DNA of 16,268 nt from Chrysochromulina tobinii. Taxonomy: Eukaryota; Haptophyta; Prymnesiales; Chrysochromulinaceae. The position numbers and the translations under genes were made by a program. Below, in pieces: positions 7,325-14,439 of the stretch. The stretch lies in assembly GCA_001275005.1 (NCBI GenBank), contig JWZX01001290.1, positions 1 to 16,268 on the forward strand. The letters run 5' to 3'. Every line of letters begins with the position of its first letter. Position 1 is the first letter of the stretch. The notes under the pieces were generated by a model. It was not told the origin of the DNA. It worked only from the letters and a program-made list of their open reading frames with translations, and did not search any database.

Positions 7325-7370
7325 TCTCCAAAGTCAAGTCAAGTCAAGTCAAGTCAAGTCAAGATTCAAA
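7325..7370. promoter_or_regulatory. Very short divergent intergenic region with an AAGTC microsatellite
   Basis: Six perfect AAGTC units (7331-7360) fill most of the gap between the Rpp38-like start (7324, minus) and the plus-strand ORF start (7371). Read on the minus strand it is (CTTGA)n followed by CTTTGGAGA and the ATG. A related CTTGACTTGACTT lies upstream of the ankyrin-kinase gene near 8557. A bidirectional promoter or 5' UTR role is inferred from position. Confidence 0.45.
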
Positions 7371-8135
7371 ATGGCGGTCGCCTTTCCGCCGCCTTTGGTG
7401 CCCATCGCTGGCGCGAGCGATCGGGAGGGCAGATCTCGACGCAACCTGCACCACTGGATAGCCCCGAGTCGGGGCATCATCCCCATCTTCTTGATCTTGA
7501 TCATCGCGGCGCACCGGGGCTTCAACATCGTGCCTTTTCAGGAAGTCTACAGTACGGCAATGCAACACCGCTCCAGGGCCGACGATGGGAGCGGTCGGGG
7601 GCCTGCGCGAGGGCTGCTCCGATGGTCCAAGGTGTCGGTAGGGTCTGGCGTCCGCCGGCGCCGCGCGTCGAGCGCGCGCGGCCCTTCTCCGACGAGTTTT
7701 TGGTGTTTTGGGCTTGACAAGGGCACGTCAATCGATTTTGGCCAGGCAACAAGGGCGGCTGGCGCGGCGGCGGAAAGAGTGGTCGAGGGCGTTTCCGCGG
7801 TGCGCGCCACACACCCCGTCCTCTATCTCACGCATGCGCGCGCGTTCGCGACATATAGGTGTGGCGTCGATGGCGGCGCGAGAGGCAGACGGGCGGCGGG
7901 AGCAGCAGAGAGAGAGGGTGTCCGTGAGGCAGAGGGCGACGACGAGGACGAGGCCATGGCGGGCGACGAGAACATCTCGATGCAGGAGGCTGAGGGCGGC
8001 GGGGGTGACGCTACGGGTGGCATCAAGAAGGGGAAGCGTACGCGCAGCAAGCGGCCGAACGGTGGTCAACGGCAGCGGCAGGCGATGGAGAGGGCGGACC
8101 GTCGTCTGGCGGCGGACGAGGCGAGCGGGAGCTGA
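7371..8135 (+). CDS. Hypothetical ORF, 254 residues, unrecognised
   Basis: This open frame begins CAAAATGGCG, a good eukaryotic start context, and ends at TGA 8133-8135. No family was recognised. Visible features are a hydrophobic stretch (IIPIFLILIIAA, about residues 35-46), a long Arg/Ala/Gly-rich middle that looks like translated non-coding DNA, an acidic DDEDEAMAGDE segment and a strongly basic tail (KKGKRTRSKRP). A second ATG at 7956 (GAGGCCATGGCG) would give a 59-residue basic protein, which may be the real product. In GC-rich DNA a random ORF of this size is quite possible. It lies divergent from the Rpp38-like gene. Confidence 0.3.
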   Translation: MAVAFPPPLVPIAGASDREGRSRRNLHHWIAPSRGIIPIFLILIIAAHRGFNIVPFQEVYSTAMQHRSRADDGSGRGPARGLLRWSKVSVGSGVRRRRASSARGPSPTSFWCFGLDKGTSIDFGQATRAAGAAAERVVEGVSAVRATHPVLYLTHARAFATYRCGVDGGARGRRAAGAAEREGVREAEGDDEDEAMAGDENISMQEAEGGGGDATGGIKKGKRTRSKRPNGGQRQRQAMERADRRLAADEASGS

Positions 8136-8681
8136 GCTGAACGGCGCGAGGGCGAGGGTTCCGAGTCTGTGTTGCTCACGCGACTGCAGTACGGGTCCTC
8201 TCCCTTGAGCTGGTAATCTCGGTGAGCGTGACGCTGCGCCGACCGGCCTCGAGCTCCTCGGTCGAGGCGCCTTTGTCCCTCCCTCTTTCTCTCCCCCAGT
8301 CCCCCATTTTATGCTTGACGCCACGGTCGATCTCGAGCCGATTTCCTCTTCGGCGTAAGAGTGGCGCTCATCGGCTCGAGATCGGCCCGTTACTTCTCAC
8401 CTACTTGTTCTCCGAGGGCACGTATGTCAGCATCTATGACGTGTCACCTCTAGATGGACCCCCTCCGTCATCTCCGCCTACTCCCGTCCTCCCCTGCTGG
8501 CTTCCGGAGCACATTCGATAGGCTTCCGTATGGTTGTCTGTTGTTTATGTATAGACTTGACTTGACTTCTCCAAAGCTCTTCGTGGTTATGAATACAACA
8601 ATACATGTACCCGATAAAAAGACACCGGGGGGAGCTGGGACACAACACGTACATGTTCCCGGTTTCCATTTTCGGACATCC
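8136..8681. other. Upstream region of the ankyrin-kinase gene
   Basis: No gene is supported in this 546-bp stretch. It holds a strong hairpin (8325-8387), a CTTGACTTGACTT motif near 8557, and an inverted pair ACATGTAC (8603-8610) and GTACATGT (8649-8656). The kinase frame stays open back to 8454, with in-frame ATGs at 8454 and 8589, but the conserved part begins at 8682. Confidence 0.45.
8325..8387. repeat. Long inverted repeat / hairpin
   Basis: Arms 8328-8342 and 8370-8384 are perfectly complementary over 15 nt. With one G-U type position they extend to 18 nt (8325-8342 with 8370-8387). The 27-nt loop holds a second small stem, CTCTT (8346-8350) with AAGAG (8357-8361). It may act in RNA as a 5' UTR structure of the kinase gene or a 3' element of the upstream transcript. 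No family was recognised. Confidence 0.7.
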
Positions 8682-11600
8682 ATGGCGAAAGGCAGCTTCG
8701 TAGCGTCCAACGCGATGGTCGGCGCGCTCTGTCGCGGCGACGAGGCCAAGGCCGTGGGCCTCATCGACAGCGTCAAAGAAGCGGCCCACCTCGGGAAATG
8801 CCTTCTGAGTGCATGTGAGACTGGTCACCCTAAGTGCGCGAGGCTGCTGCTCGCCGCCCACGCCGCCGTCGACCAGGCAGACAGCGACGGCCGCACGCCT
8901 CTGATCGCCGCCTGCGACCAAGGTCACGGCGACTGCGTGCAGCTGCTGCTCGCCGCCCACGCCGCCGTCGACCAGGCAGACAGCCACGGCCGCACGCCTC
9001 TGATCGCTGCCTGCTTCAAAGGAAATGGCGACTGCGTGCAGCTGCTGCTCGCTGCCCACGCCGTCGTCGACCAGGCAAACAGCGACGGCCCCACGCCTCT
9101 GCTCGCTGCCTGCGTCAAAGGCGATGGCGGCTGCGTGCAGCTGCTGCTCGCCGCCCACGCCGCCGTCGACCAGGCAGCCAGCGACGGCCGCACGCCTCTG
9201 ATCGCCGCCTGCGTCAAAGGCGATGGCGGCTGCGTGCAGCTGCTGCTCGCCGCCCACGCCGCCATCGACCAGGCAGCCAGCGACGGCCGCACGCCTCTGA
9301 TCGCCGCCTGCTTCAAGGGCGATGGCGACTGCGTGCAGCTGCTGCTCGCCGCCCACGCCGCCGTCGACCAGGCAGCCAGCGACGGCACCACGCCTCTGTA
9401 CGCCGCCTGCCTCAATGGCCACGGCGGCTGCGTGCAGCTGCTGCTCGCCGCCCACGCCGTCGTCGACCATATGGCCAGCGACGGCACCACGCCTCTGTAC
9501 GCCGCCTGCCTCAAAGATCACGGCGACTGTGTGCAGCTGCTGCTCGCCGCCCACGCCGCCGTCGACCAGGCAGACAGCCACGGCTTCACGCCTCTGATCG
9601 CCGCCTGCTTCGAAGATCACGGCGGCTGCGTGCGGCTGCTGCTCGCTGCCCATGCCGCCATCGACCAGGCAGCCAGCGACGGCACCACGCCTCTGCACGC
9701 CGCCTGCATCAAAGGCGATGGCGGCTGCGTGCAGCTGCTGCTCGCCGCCCACGCCGCCGTCGACCAGGCAGACAGCAGCGGCAACACGCCTCTGCACGCC
9801 GCCTGCTACTATGGCGACGGCGACTGCGACTGCGTGCAGCTGCTGCTCGCCGCCCACGCCGTCGTCGACCAGGCAAACAGCCAAGGCCGCACGCCTCTGA
9901 TCGCTGCCTGCCTCGAAGGCCATGGCGGCTACGTGCAGCTGCTGCTCGCTGCCCATGCCGCCATCGACCAGGCAAACAGCGACGGCACCACGCCTCTGAT
10001 CGCCGCCTGCAGCAAAGGCTCGATCGACATAGTCAAGCTGCTCTTGCATGCCGGCGCACGCACCGACTTGCGATCCGCTTCCGGCACAGCCCTCGACATC
10101 GCAGAGGCCCAAGGCCACACCGTCATCGCAAGATTCCTGCGCAGCAGACGCCGCGCACCTGCGACGATCGCTGCTGCGGTCGCTCCGGTGTCGAGTGCGG
10201 AGCGTGCGGCAGCCGAGCGGGCAGCCGAGCTTGCCGCTGCGGCTCTGCTGGCTGAGGAGGAGGCGGAGGGCGCGCACAAGCAGCAGGCGCAGACGAACAA
10301 AGCGAGCAAGAAAGCCAAAGCCAAGCAGGCAAGGGCGAGCGAGGCGAGAGCGCCGGTAGAGTGTGCGTCAGCGGCCGCGAGTGGCAGCGCCGAGGCGGAC
10401 AGCGAGGTGTCGGCGGCGGCTGGCGACGAGGACGGCGTGGGTTCCGCTCCTTCTGCCGCAGCCGACGAGGCGCTGCGTGTGGCCATGGCGGCCGCGCAGT
10501 ACGAGGGCCTGGTCGGTGCGATCGAGGAGCACCACGCACGCGCAAGCGAGGGTGTGTTGGCGGAGGCGAGGGCGATGCGCGAGCGCTTGCACCAGAAGTG
10601 CAAGCAGGAGAGCCAGAAGCTGCGTCGCAAGCACGCGGCGGAGATGGAGATGCAAACCAGCCTGTCGAAGCTGTCACTGCACGAGGTCACACAGTCGCCG
10701 CCTGCCGCAAGCTCAGCATCCGCACACGCGGCGCCAGCATCGGAGGCTACTGAGGCACCCTCGGCGCCGCCCGCGGCCGTCGCCCTCACGCTCGCCGAGC
10801 TTGCGGCGGCGACGGACGGCTTTGGAGAGCAGCGGCTCATCGGCAGCGGCGGCTACGGCAACGTCTACACCGCGGATGCGCTGTCGTCGCTGCGGCCCGA
10901 GGCGCTGCCGCTGCGGCTGCGCCACAAGCCCATCGCCGTCAAGTGCGCCAAGTCGGGCGTGCACGATCTCACCGACCTGCGGCGCGAGGTGAGTGTGCTG
11001 CAGCAGTGCAGCCACCCGCACGTGCTACCGCTGCTCGGCTACTGTCTGGAGCACGGGGCGCCGCCGTGCCTCGTCTTCCCGCTGATGCGCGGCGGCAGCT
11101 TCGCCGATCGGCTGTGGCCGAAAGAGGCCGACTCCGAGCACCTGCGCCGCCTCGGCCTACCTGCGTCGCTCAGCCCGTTGATGTGGCACGAGCGCCTGCG
11201 CATTCTACGCCAGGCGACCGACGCGCTGCTCTACCTGCACACGCCAGTGCCTGGCGGCAAGGGTGCCGTCGTCCATCGCGACTTCAAGCCTGAGAACATC
11301 CTGCTCGACGATGAGCTCAACGCCTACCTCGCGGACACGGGATTCGCCAAGATGGACGCCGGGCCCGAGGCGTCGAAGATGAAGAGCGCGTCGAATGCGT
11401 TCTACCTCACCCTCGGCTATCTGGACCCGAGCGTTTCGGCAGGCGGCGCGTACTCAGCTGTGACTGATGGCTGGGCGCTGGGCATCACGCTGCTCGTGGC
11501 GCTTACCGGCCGCTCACCTTTGAAGATCATCAACAAGTGCGAAGAGGAGTTTGAGCTCGATTTCGCCGAGATCGACGCCGAGAAGCTCGCCGACGCCGGG

Positions 11601-12200
11601 GCGGACTGGCCCCCGATTGTGGCGACGACGATCAAGGACGTCGTCCAGTCTGCCGTGTCAGGTCTTTGCCACGACAAGGAGCGGAAGAGGCTCACGGTGT
11701 CCGCCGCACTCGCGACGCTCACGAGCCTGGTGGATGAAGATGGCAGCAGAGGCAGTGGCCAGGGCGCGCCCCAGGACTCGGTGCTTTCAAGCTCGGAGCA
11801 GACCGCGAGCAAGGCGGCTGGCTACGTGCCCTCGCCGCTCTCGATGCAAGTACGCGAAACGCGCAAGGGCACCGATGCACACAAGAGCATCAAGGACAAC
11901 ATGCTGCTCGCGTTCAGCAACCTGATGCCTCGACTCGACGCCATCTACGCAGCAAGGGCAGCGCAGGCGCCCGAGGGCTTTGAGGAGCGCATCAACTATT
12001 GGCATCGTGAGTGTGGCATGCGGATCGACCTGAAAGATCGGTTGCACTCGCTCCGCATTTGGGCGAATGCCGCGCGCCACCTCGACGACGATCGGTGGCG
12101 CCGCGATGGCCCACGGGACGAGGCGGAGGCGTCGCAGCTAGTGTCCGCGGTGAAGACGGCGCTCGAGGCGCTCGAGGGCGCTTCCTCACGTACACGATGA
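8682..12200 (+). CDS. Ankyrin-repeat protein kinase (Pelle/IRAK/RLK-like)
   Basis: An intronless gene of 1172 residues. Thirteen ankyrin repeats span residues 54-490, twelve of them near-identical 33-residue units (VQLLLAAHAAVDQA...TPLIAAC). An Ala/Glu/Lys-rich, probably coiled-coil linker (about 490-700) follows. The kinase domain starts TLAELAAATDGFGEQRLIG, as in Pelle/RLK kinases, with GSGGYGNVY at 721-729, catalytic Lys754, an LRREVSVLQQ helix C, VVHRDFKPENILL with His865 and Asp867, and GYLDP plus TDGWALGITLLVALTGRSP. The metal-binding motif is DTG (885-887) instead of DFG. All other catalytic residues seen are present, so activity is likely. A helical C-terminal domain (about 1070-1165) follows. 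The start at 8682 has good context (CATCCATGG); ATGs at 8454 and 8589 are alternatives. A signalling role with protein-protein docking is inferred. Confidence 0.88.
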   Translation: MAKGSFVASNAMVGALCRGDEAKAVGLIDSVKEAAHLGKCLLSACETGHPKCARLLLAAHAAVDQADSDGRTPLIAACDQGHGDCVQLLLAAHAAVDQADSHGRTPLIAACFKGNGDCVQLLLAAHAVVDQANSDGPTPLLAACVKGDGGCVQLLLAAHAAVDQAASDGRTPLIAACVKGDGGCVQLLLAAHAAIDQAASDGRTPLIAACFKGDGDCVQLLLAAHAAVDQAASDGTTPLYAACLNGHGGCVQLLLAAHAVVDHMASDGTTPLYAACLKDHGDCVQLLLAAHAAVDQADSHGFTPLIAACFEDHGGCVRLLLAAHAAIDQAASDGTTPLHAACIKGDGGCVQLLLAAHAAVDQADSSGNTPLHAACYYGDGDCDCVQLLLAAHAVVDQANSQGRTPLIAACLEGHGGYVQLLLAAHAAIDQANSDGTTPLIAACSKGSIDIVKLLLHAGARTDLRSASGTALDIAEAQGHTVIARFLRSRRRAPATIAAAVAPVSSAERAAAERAAELAAAALLAEEEAEGAHKQQAQTNKASKKAKAKQARASEARAPVECASAAASGSAEADSEVSAAAGDEDGVGSAPSAAADEALRVAMAAAQYEGLVGAIEEHHARASEGVLAEARAMRERLHQKCKQESQKLRRKHAAEMEMQTSLSKLSLHEVTQSPPAASSASAHAAPASEATEAPSAPPAAVALTLAELAAATDGFGEQRLIGSGGYGNVYTADALSSLRPEALPLRLRHKPIAVKCAKSGVHDLTDLRREVSVLQQCSHPHVLPLLGYCLEHGAPPCLVFPLMRGGSFADRLWPKEADSEHLRRLGLPASLSPLMWHERLRILRQATDALLYLHTPVPGGKGAVVHRDFKPENILLDDELNAYLADTGFAKMDAGPEASKMKSASNAFYLTLGYLDPSVSAGGAYSAVTDGWALGITLLVALTGRSPLKIINKCEEEFELDFAEIDAEKLADAGADWPPIVATTIKDVVQSAVSGLCHDKERKRLTVSAALATLTSLVDEDGSRGSGQGAPQDSVLSSSEQTASKAAGYVPSPLSMQVRETRKGTDAHKSIKDNMLLAFSNLMPRLDAIYAARAAQAPEGFEERINYWHRECGMRIDLKDRLHSLRIWANAARHLDDDRWRRDGPRDEAEASQLVSAVKTALEALEGASSRTR
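8841..10034 (+). repeat. 99-bp tandem repeat encoding ankyrin units
   Basis: Twelve units encode 33-residue ankyrin repeats. All are 99 bp except the tenth (9732-9836), which is 105 bp through a duplicated GACTGC (Asp-Cys). Nucleotide identity is very high, including at silent positions, which points to recent amplification or gene conversion. The thirteenth ankyrin repeat, from 10035, is clearly diverged and caps the array. Confidence 0.92.
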
Positions 12201-12641
12201 GTATCATCGCGACAGGACGCCATGGCGTCATCAGATACATTACACTACCACAGAGGCGTCATCAGAGGCTTCATCAGATACATTACACTATCGGGGGCAC
12301 ACACGCGCACGCTTTTTTACGTACCGAGAGGCTGTGTACGTTGTTAGGTGTACGCGGTCCCGTAGCTTTTAGCCTGAGCCCGTCAGCGTGTGCTCGAAAA
12401 AATCCGCAGCTGAATACAGTGAAACGCGCCGGGCACGTACCGGACACCGCACGAATCACGATAGTCGACGCATAAATCGCCTCGCCAAATCCTCGCCAAC
12501 TAGTCTCCAGCAAGAGCTCAGATGAAGATCAACATGCACGTGTCAAGCTAGGGCGCCTGCAAGCTGCATCGGCCATCACGATCACGCCCTTTCGGCTCTC
12601 CAAACTCCAAACGATTAAGGGGACCCCCGACGCAAACCCGC
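12201..12641. other. Convergent intergenic region with a 20-bp direct repeat
   Basis: This lies between the stops of the ankyrin-kinase (+) and the D-lactate dehydrogenase (-). A perfect 20-nt direct repeat (12228-12247 and 12271-12290) flanks a stretch with GGCGTCATCAGA. On the minus strand this reads GCCTCTGATGA, like the intron repeats. The remainder shows no ORF or RNA gene that can be supported. Confidence 0.55.
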
Positions 12642-14300
12642 TCAGATGTCCACGACCTTGCCTGGGTTGAGGATGTTGAGTGGGTCGAGACTTCGCTTGA
12701 GCTCCCGCATCATCTCGACGGTGTTCTCGCCGTACTGAGGCACGAGATACTTCTTCTTGCCCACGCCTATGCCGTGCTCGCCTGTGCACGAGCCGCCCGC
12801 GGCGAGTGTGCGCGCCATCAGCCGCTCATTGATGGCGTTCAGCTTCGCCACGTACTCGGGAGGATCGTCGTGACGCACAAGGAGGATGCAGTGGAAGTTG
12901 CCGTCGCCCGCGTGCCCAAAGATGGGACCCCATACGCCCGAAGAGGCCACGTCATCCGCCGTCTGGCGCATCACCTCCGCCAGTCGCGAGATGGGCACCA
13001 CCGCGTCCGTCACTATCCCGCGCGAGCCCGGGCGCAAAGCGAGCGCCGCGTAGTACGTCGAATGGCGCGCCGCCCAGAGGCGCCGGCGCTCGCTTTCGGA
13101 AGTCGCCCACTGGAAAGAGCCGCCGCCGCTGTCATCGCAGCACTCCTTGGCGACCGAGGCGATGGCGCCCACCATCTCATCAGAGACGCCTTCAAACTCG
13201 AGGAACAGAGTCGGGCCCACGGGCACATCGGGCACCTGATGAGGGAGGCCATCAGCGTGGGCTCATCAGTGGAATCATGAGCGGTCATCAGAGGAGCAGA
13301 GTCGGACCCACGGGCACCTAATTAGGGACGCAGCCATACGTGACCTAATTAGGGCATGTCGCTCACCTCGGTGGCATAGGAGTTGAAGGCGCGAATGGCG
13401 GACGCGTCGAGCAGTTCACAGCGCGCGAGGGGCACGCCGCTCTGCAATAGGCTCGCAACGGCCGCCGCTGCCGCCTCGAGGGTCGGGAAGAGGCACGTGG
13501 CTGCACTCACGGCCGCCGGCAGCGGATACAGCTTGAGCTGCGCCTCTGTGATGATGGCCAGGGTCCCCTCACTGCCCACGAGCAGTCGCGTGAGGTCATA
13601 CCCTGCGGATGACTTGCGCGCGCGCCCACCGGTACGCACCACCGCGCCGGACGCAAGGACCTAATCAGGGACGCAGCCATACGTCACCAGAGGCCATCCG
13701 ATTGCAATCAGAGGCCATCAGCTAGCATACTGCAGTCAGCCCCAAAGTATTCTCACGCATGGTACCATAACGAACGGTGCTCGTGCCGGAGGCGCCGCAG
13801 GCGACCATGCCGCCTAGCGAGGCGTCCGCGCCCGGGTCGACGGGGAAGTGCAAGCCCGTCTCGCGCAAGTGCGAGTTCAGAGACTTGCGCGTCACCCCTG
13901 CCTGTACGCGGCAGTCCATGTCCGCTGCGTTCACCTCCAGGATGCCGTTCATCTCGGAGAGATCGAGGCAAACGCCGCCGTGCACCGCCTGTATGTGGCC
14001 TTCGAGTGATGTGCCCGTGCCAAAGGAGATGAGTGGCGTCCGAGTCTCCGCGCACAGCCGGACGACCGCCGACACCTCCTCAGTGCTGTGGGCGTAGACG
14101 ACCGCTGAAGGCGGAACCGACGGGTGGTGTGATTCGTCATCGCCGTGCCGATCAAGGATTGAGGCGTTCGTGGTCACACGGTGCACCACACGCTCCAACT
14201 GCGCCAGCAGCGCGTCGCCGACCGAGACACGCGCAGCAGCGGTCGTGAAGCGTCGACGCACCAGCATATGATGAGCGAAATTCCACAAGCATTTCGTCAT
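12642..14300 (-). CDS. LDHD: D-lactate dehydrogenase (FAD-linked, mitochondrial LDHD/GlcD type), three exons
   Basis: Exons are 14300-13731, 13660-13367 and 13235-12642, giving 485 residues, the usual family length. The start MTKCLWNFAHHMLVRRRFTT is Arg-rich and lacks acidic residues, like a mitochondrial presequence. The FAD-binding (PCMH) part shows ISFGTGTSLEGH (91-102), PVDPGADASLGGMVACGASG and VRYGTMREN. Exon 2 carries VRTGGRARKSSAGYDLTRL and GSEGTLAIITEA. Exon 3 holds the FAD-oxidase C-terminal part with GHAGDGNFH (395-403, metal/substrate site in the family), CTGEHGIGVGKKK (438-450) and LDPLNILNPGKVV. The family oxidises D-lactate to pyruvate and passes electrons to cytochrome c; it removes D-lactate from the glyoxalase pathway. 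D-2-hydroxyglutarate or glycolate dehydrogenase are less likely relatives. It is head to head with the alpha/beta hydrolase. Confidence 0.92.
13236..13366 (-). repeat. D-LDH intron 2 with exon-edge duplications
   Basis: A 131-nt intron whose removal gives SYATEVPDVPVGPTLFLEF. Its first 15 nt encode VSDMP, a diverged copy of the exon 3 start VPDVP. A 27-nt piece of exon 3 (13200-13226) is repeated inside the intron at 13291-13317 with two mismatches, just after an internal CTAATTAG|GTGCCC. Two CCTAATTAGG palindromes (13317-13326, 13344-13353) bracket the 5' block. The intron ends CCCTCATCAG. Confidence 0.82.
13661..13730 (-). repeat. D-LDH intron 1 with GATGGCCTCT units
   Basis: This 70-nt intron begins GTATGC, contains GATGGCCTCTGATT-type units like intron 6 of the ankyrin/F-box/RCC1 gene, and ends CCCTGATTAG. 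Removing it restores GLTAVLASGAVVRTGG. Its 3' half (13659-13688) is 28/30 identical to a stretch of D-LDH intron 2 (13316-13345). Confidence 0.8.
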
Positions 14301-14439
14301 TTTTTATCGTTCTCCGAATTCAAGTCTCCGTGTACAGGGAGACACACGTGTTGAAGAGAGCGCGGCAGAGAGGTGTGGCCCGTTTGATTCTTTGCGGAAT
14401 CCCGCGCCATGCGCAAAATCGCTTTGGAGTTCACCTCTC
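14301..14439. promoter_or_regulatory. Probable bidirectional promoter, D-LDH / alpha/beta hydrolase
   Basis: Only 139 bp separate the start codons of two divergent genes, so their promoters must overlap or reach into the coding regions. An A-rich TAAAAA lies directly before the D-LDH start. An out-of-frame ATG at 14409 precedes the hydrolase ATG and could act as a small upstream ORF start. No known promoter element is recognised. Confidence 0.5.

Noticed and set aside
7728-8324. 198-residue minus-strand frame
   Set aside because: Composition is Arg/Ser/Leu-rich without any motif, it overlaps the opposite ORF, and it has no supported start. It is typical of GC-rich shadow frames.
8454-8681. 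N-terminal extension of the ankyrin-kinase from ATG 8454
   Set aside because: The 76 extra residues show no conserved feature and cover promoter-like repeats. ATG 8682 has better context and begins the conserved part.
8478-10277. 599-residue open frame on the minus strand across the ankyrin array
   Set aside because: It is the antisense of a 99-bp repeat. Because 99 is a multiple of three, lack of stops in one unit keeps the whole array open. Its protein shows no family features.
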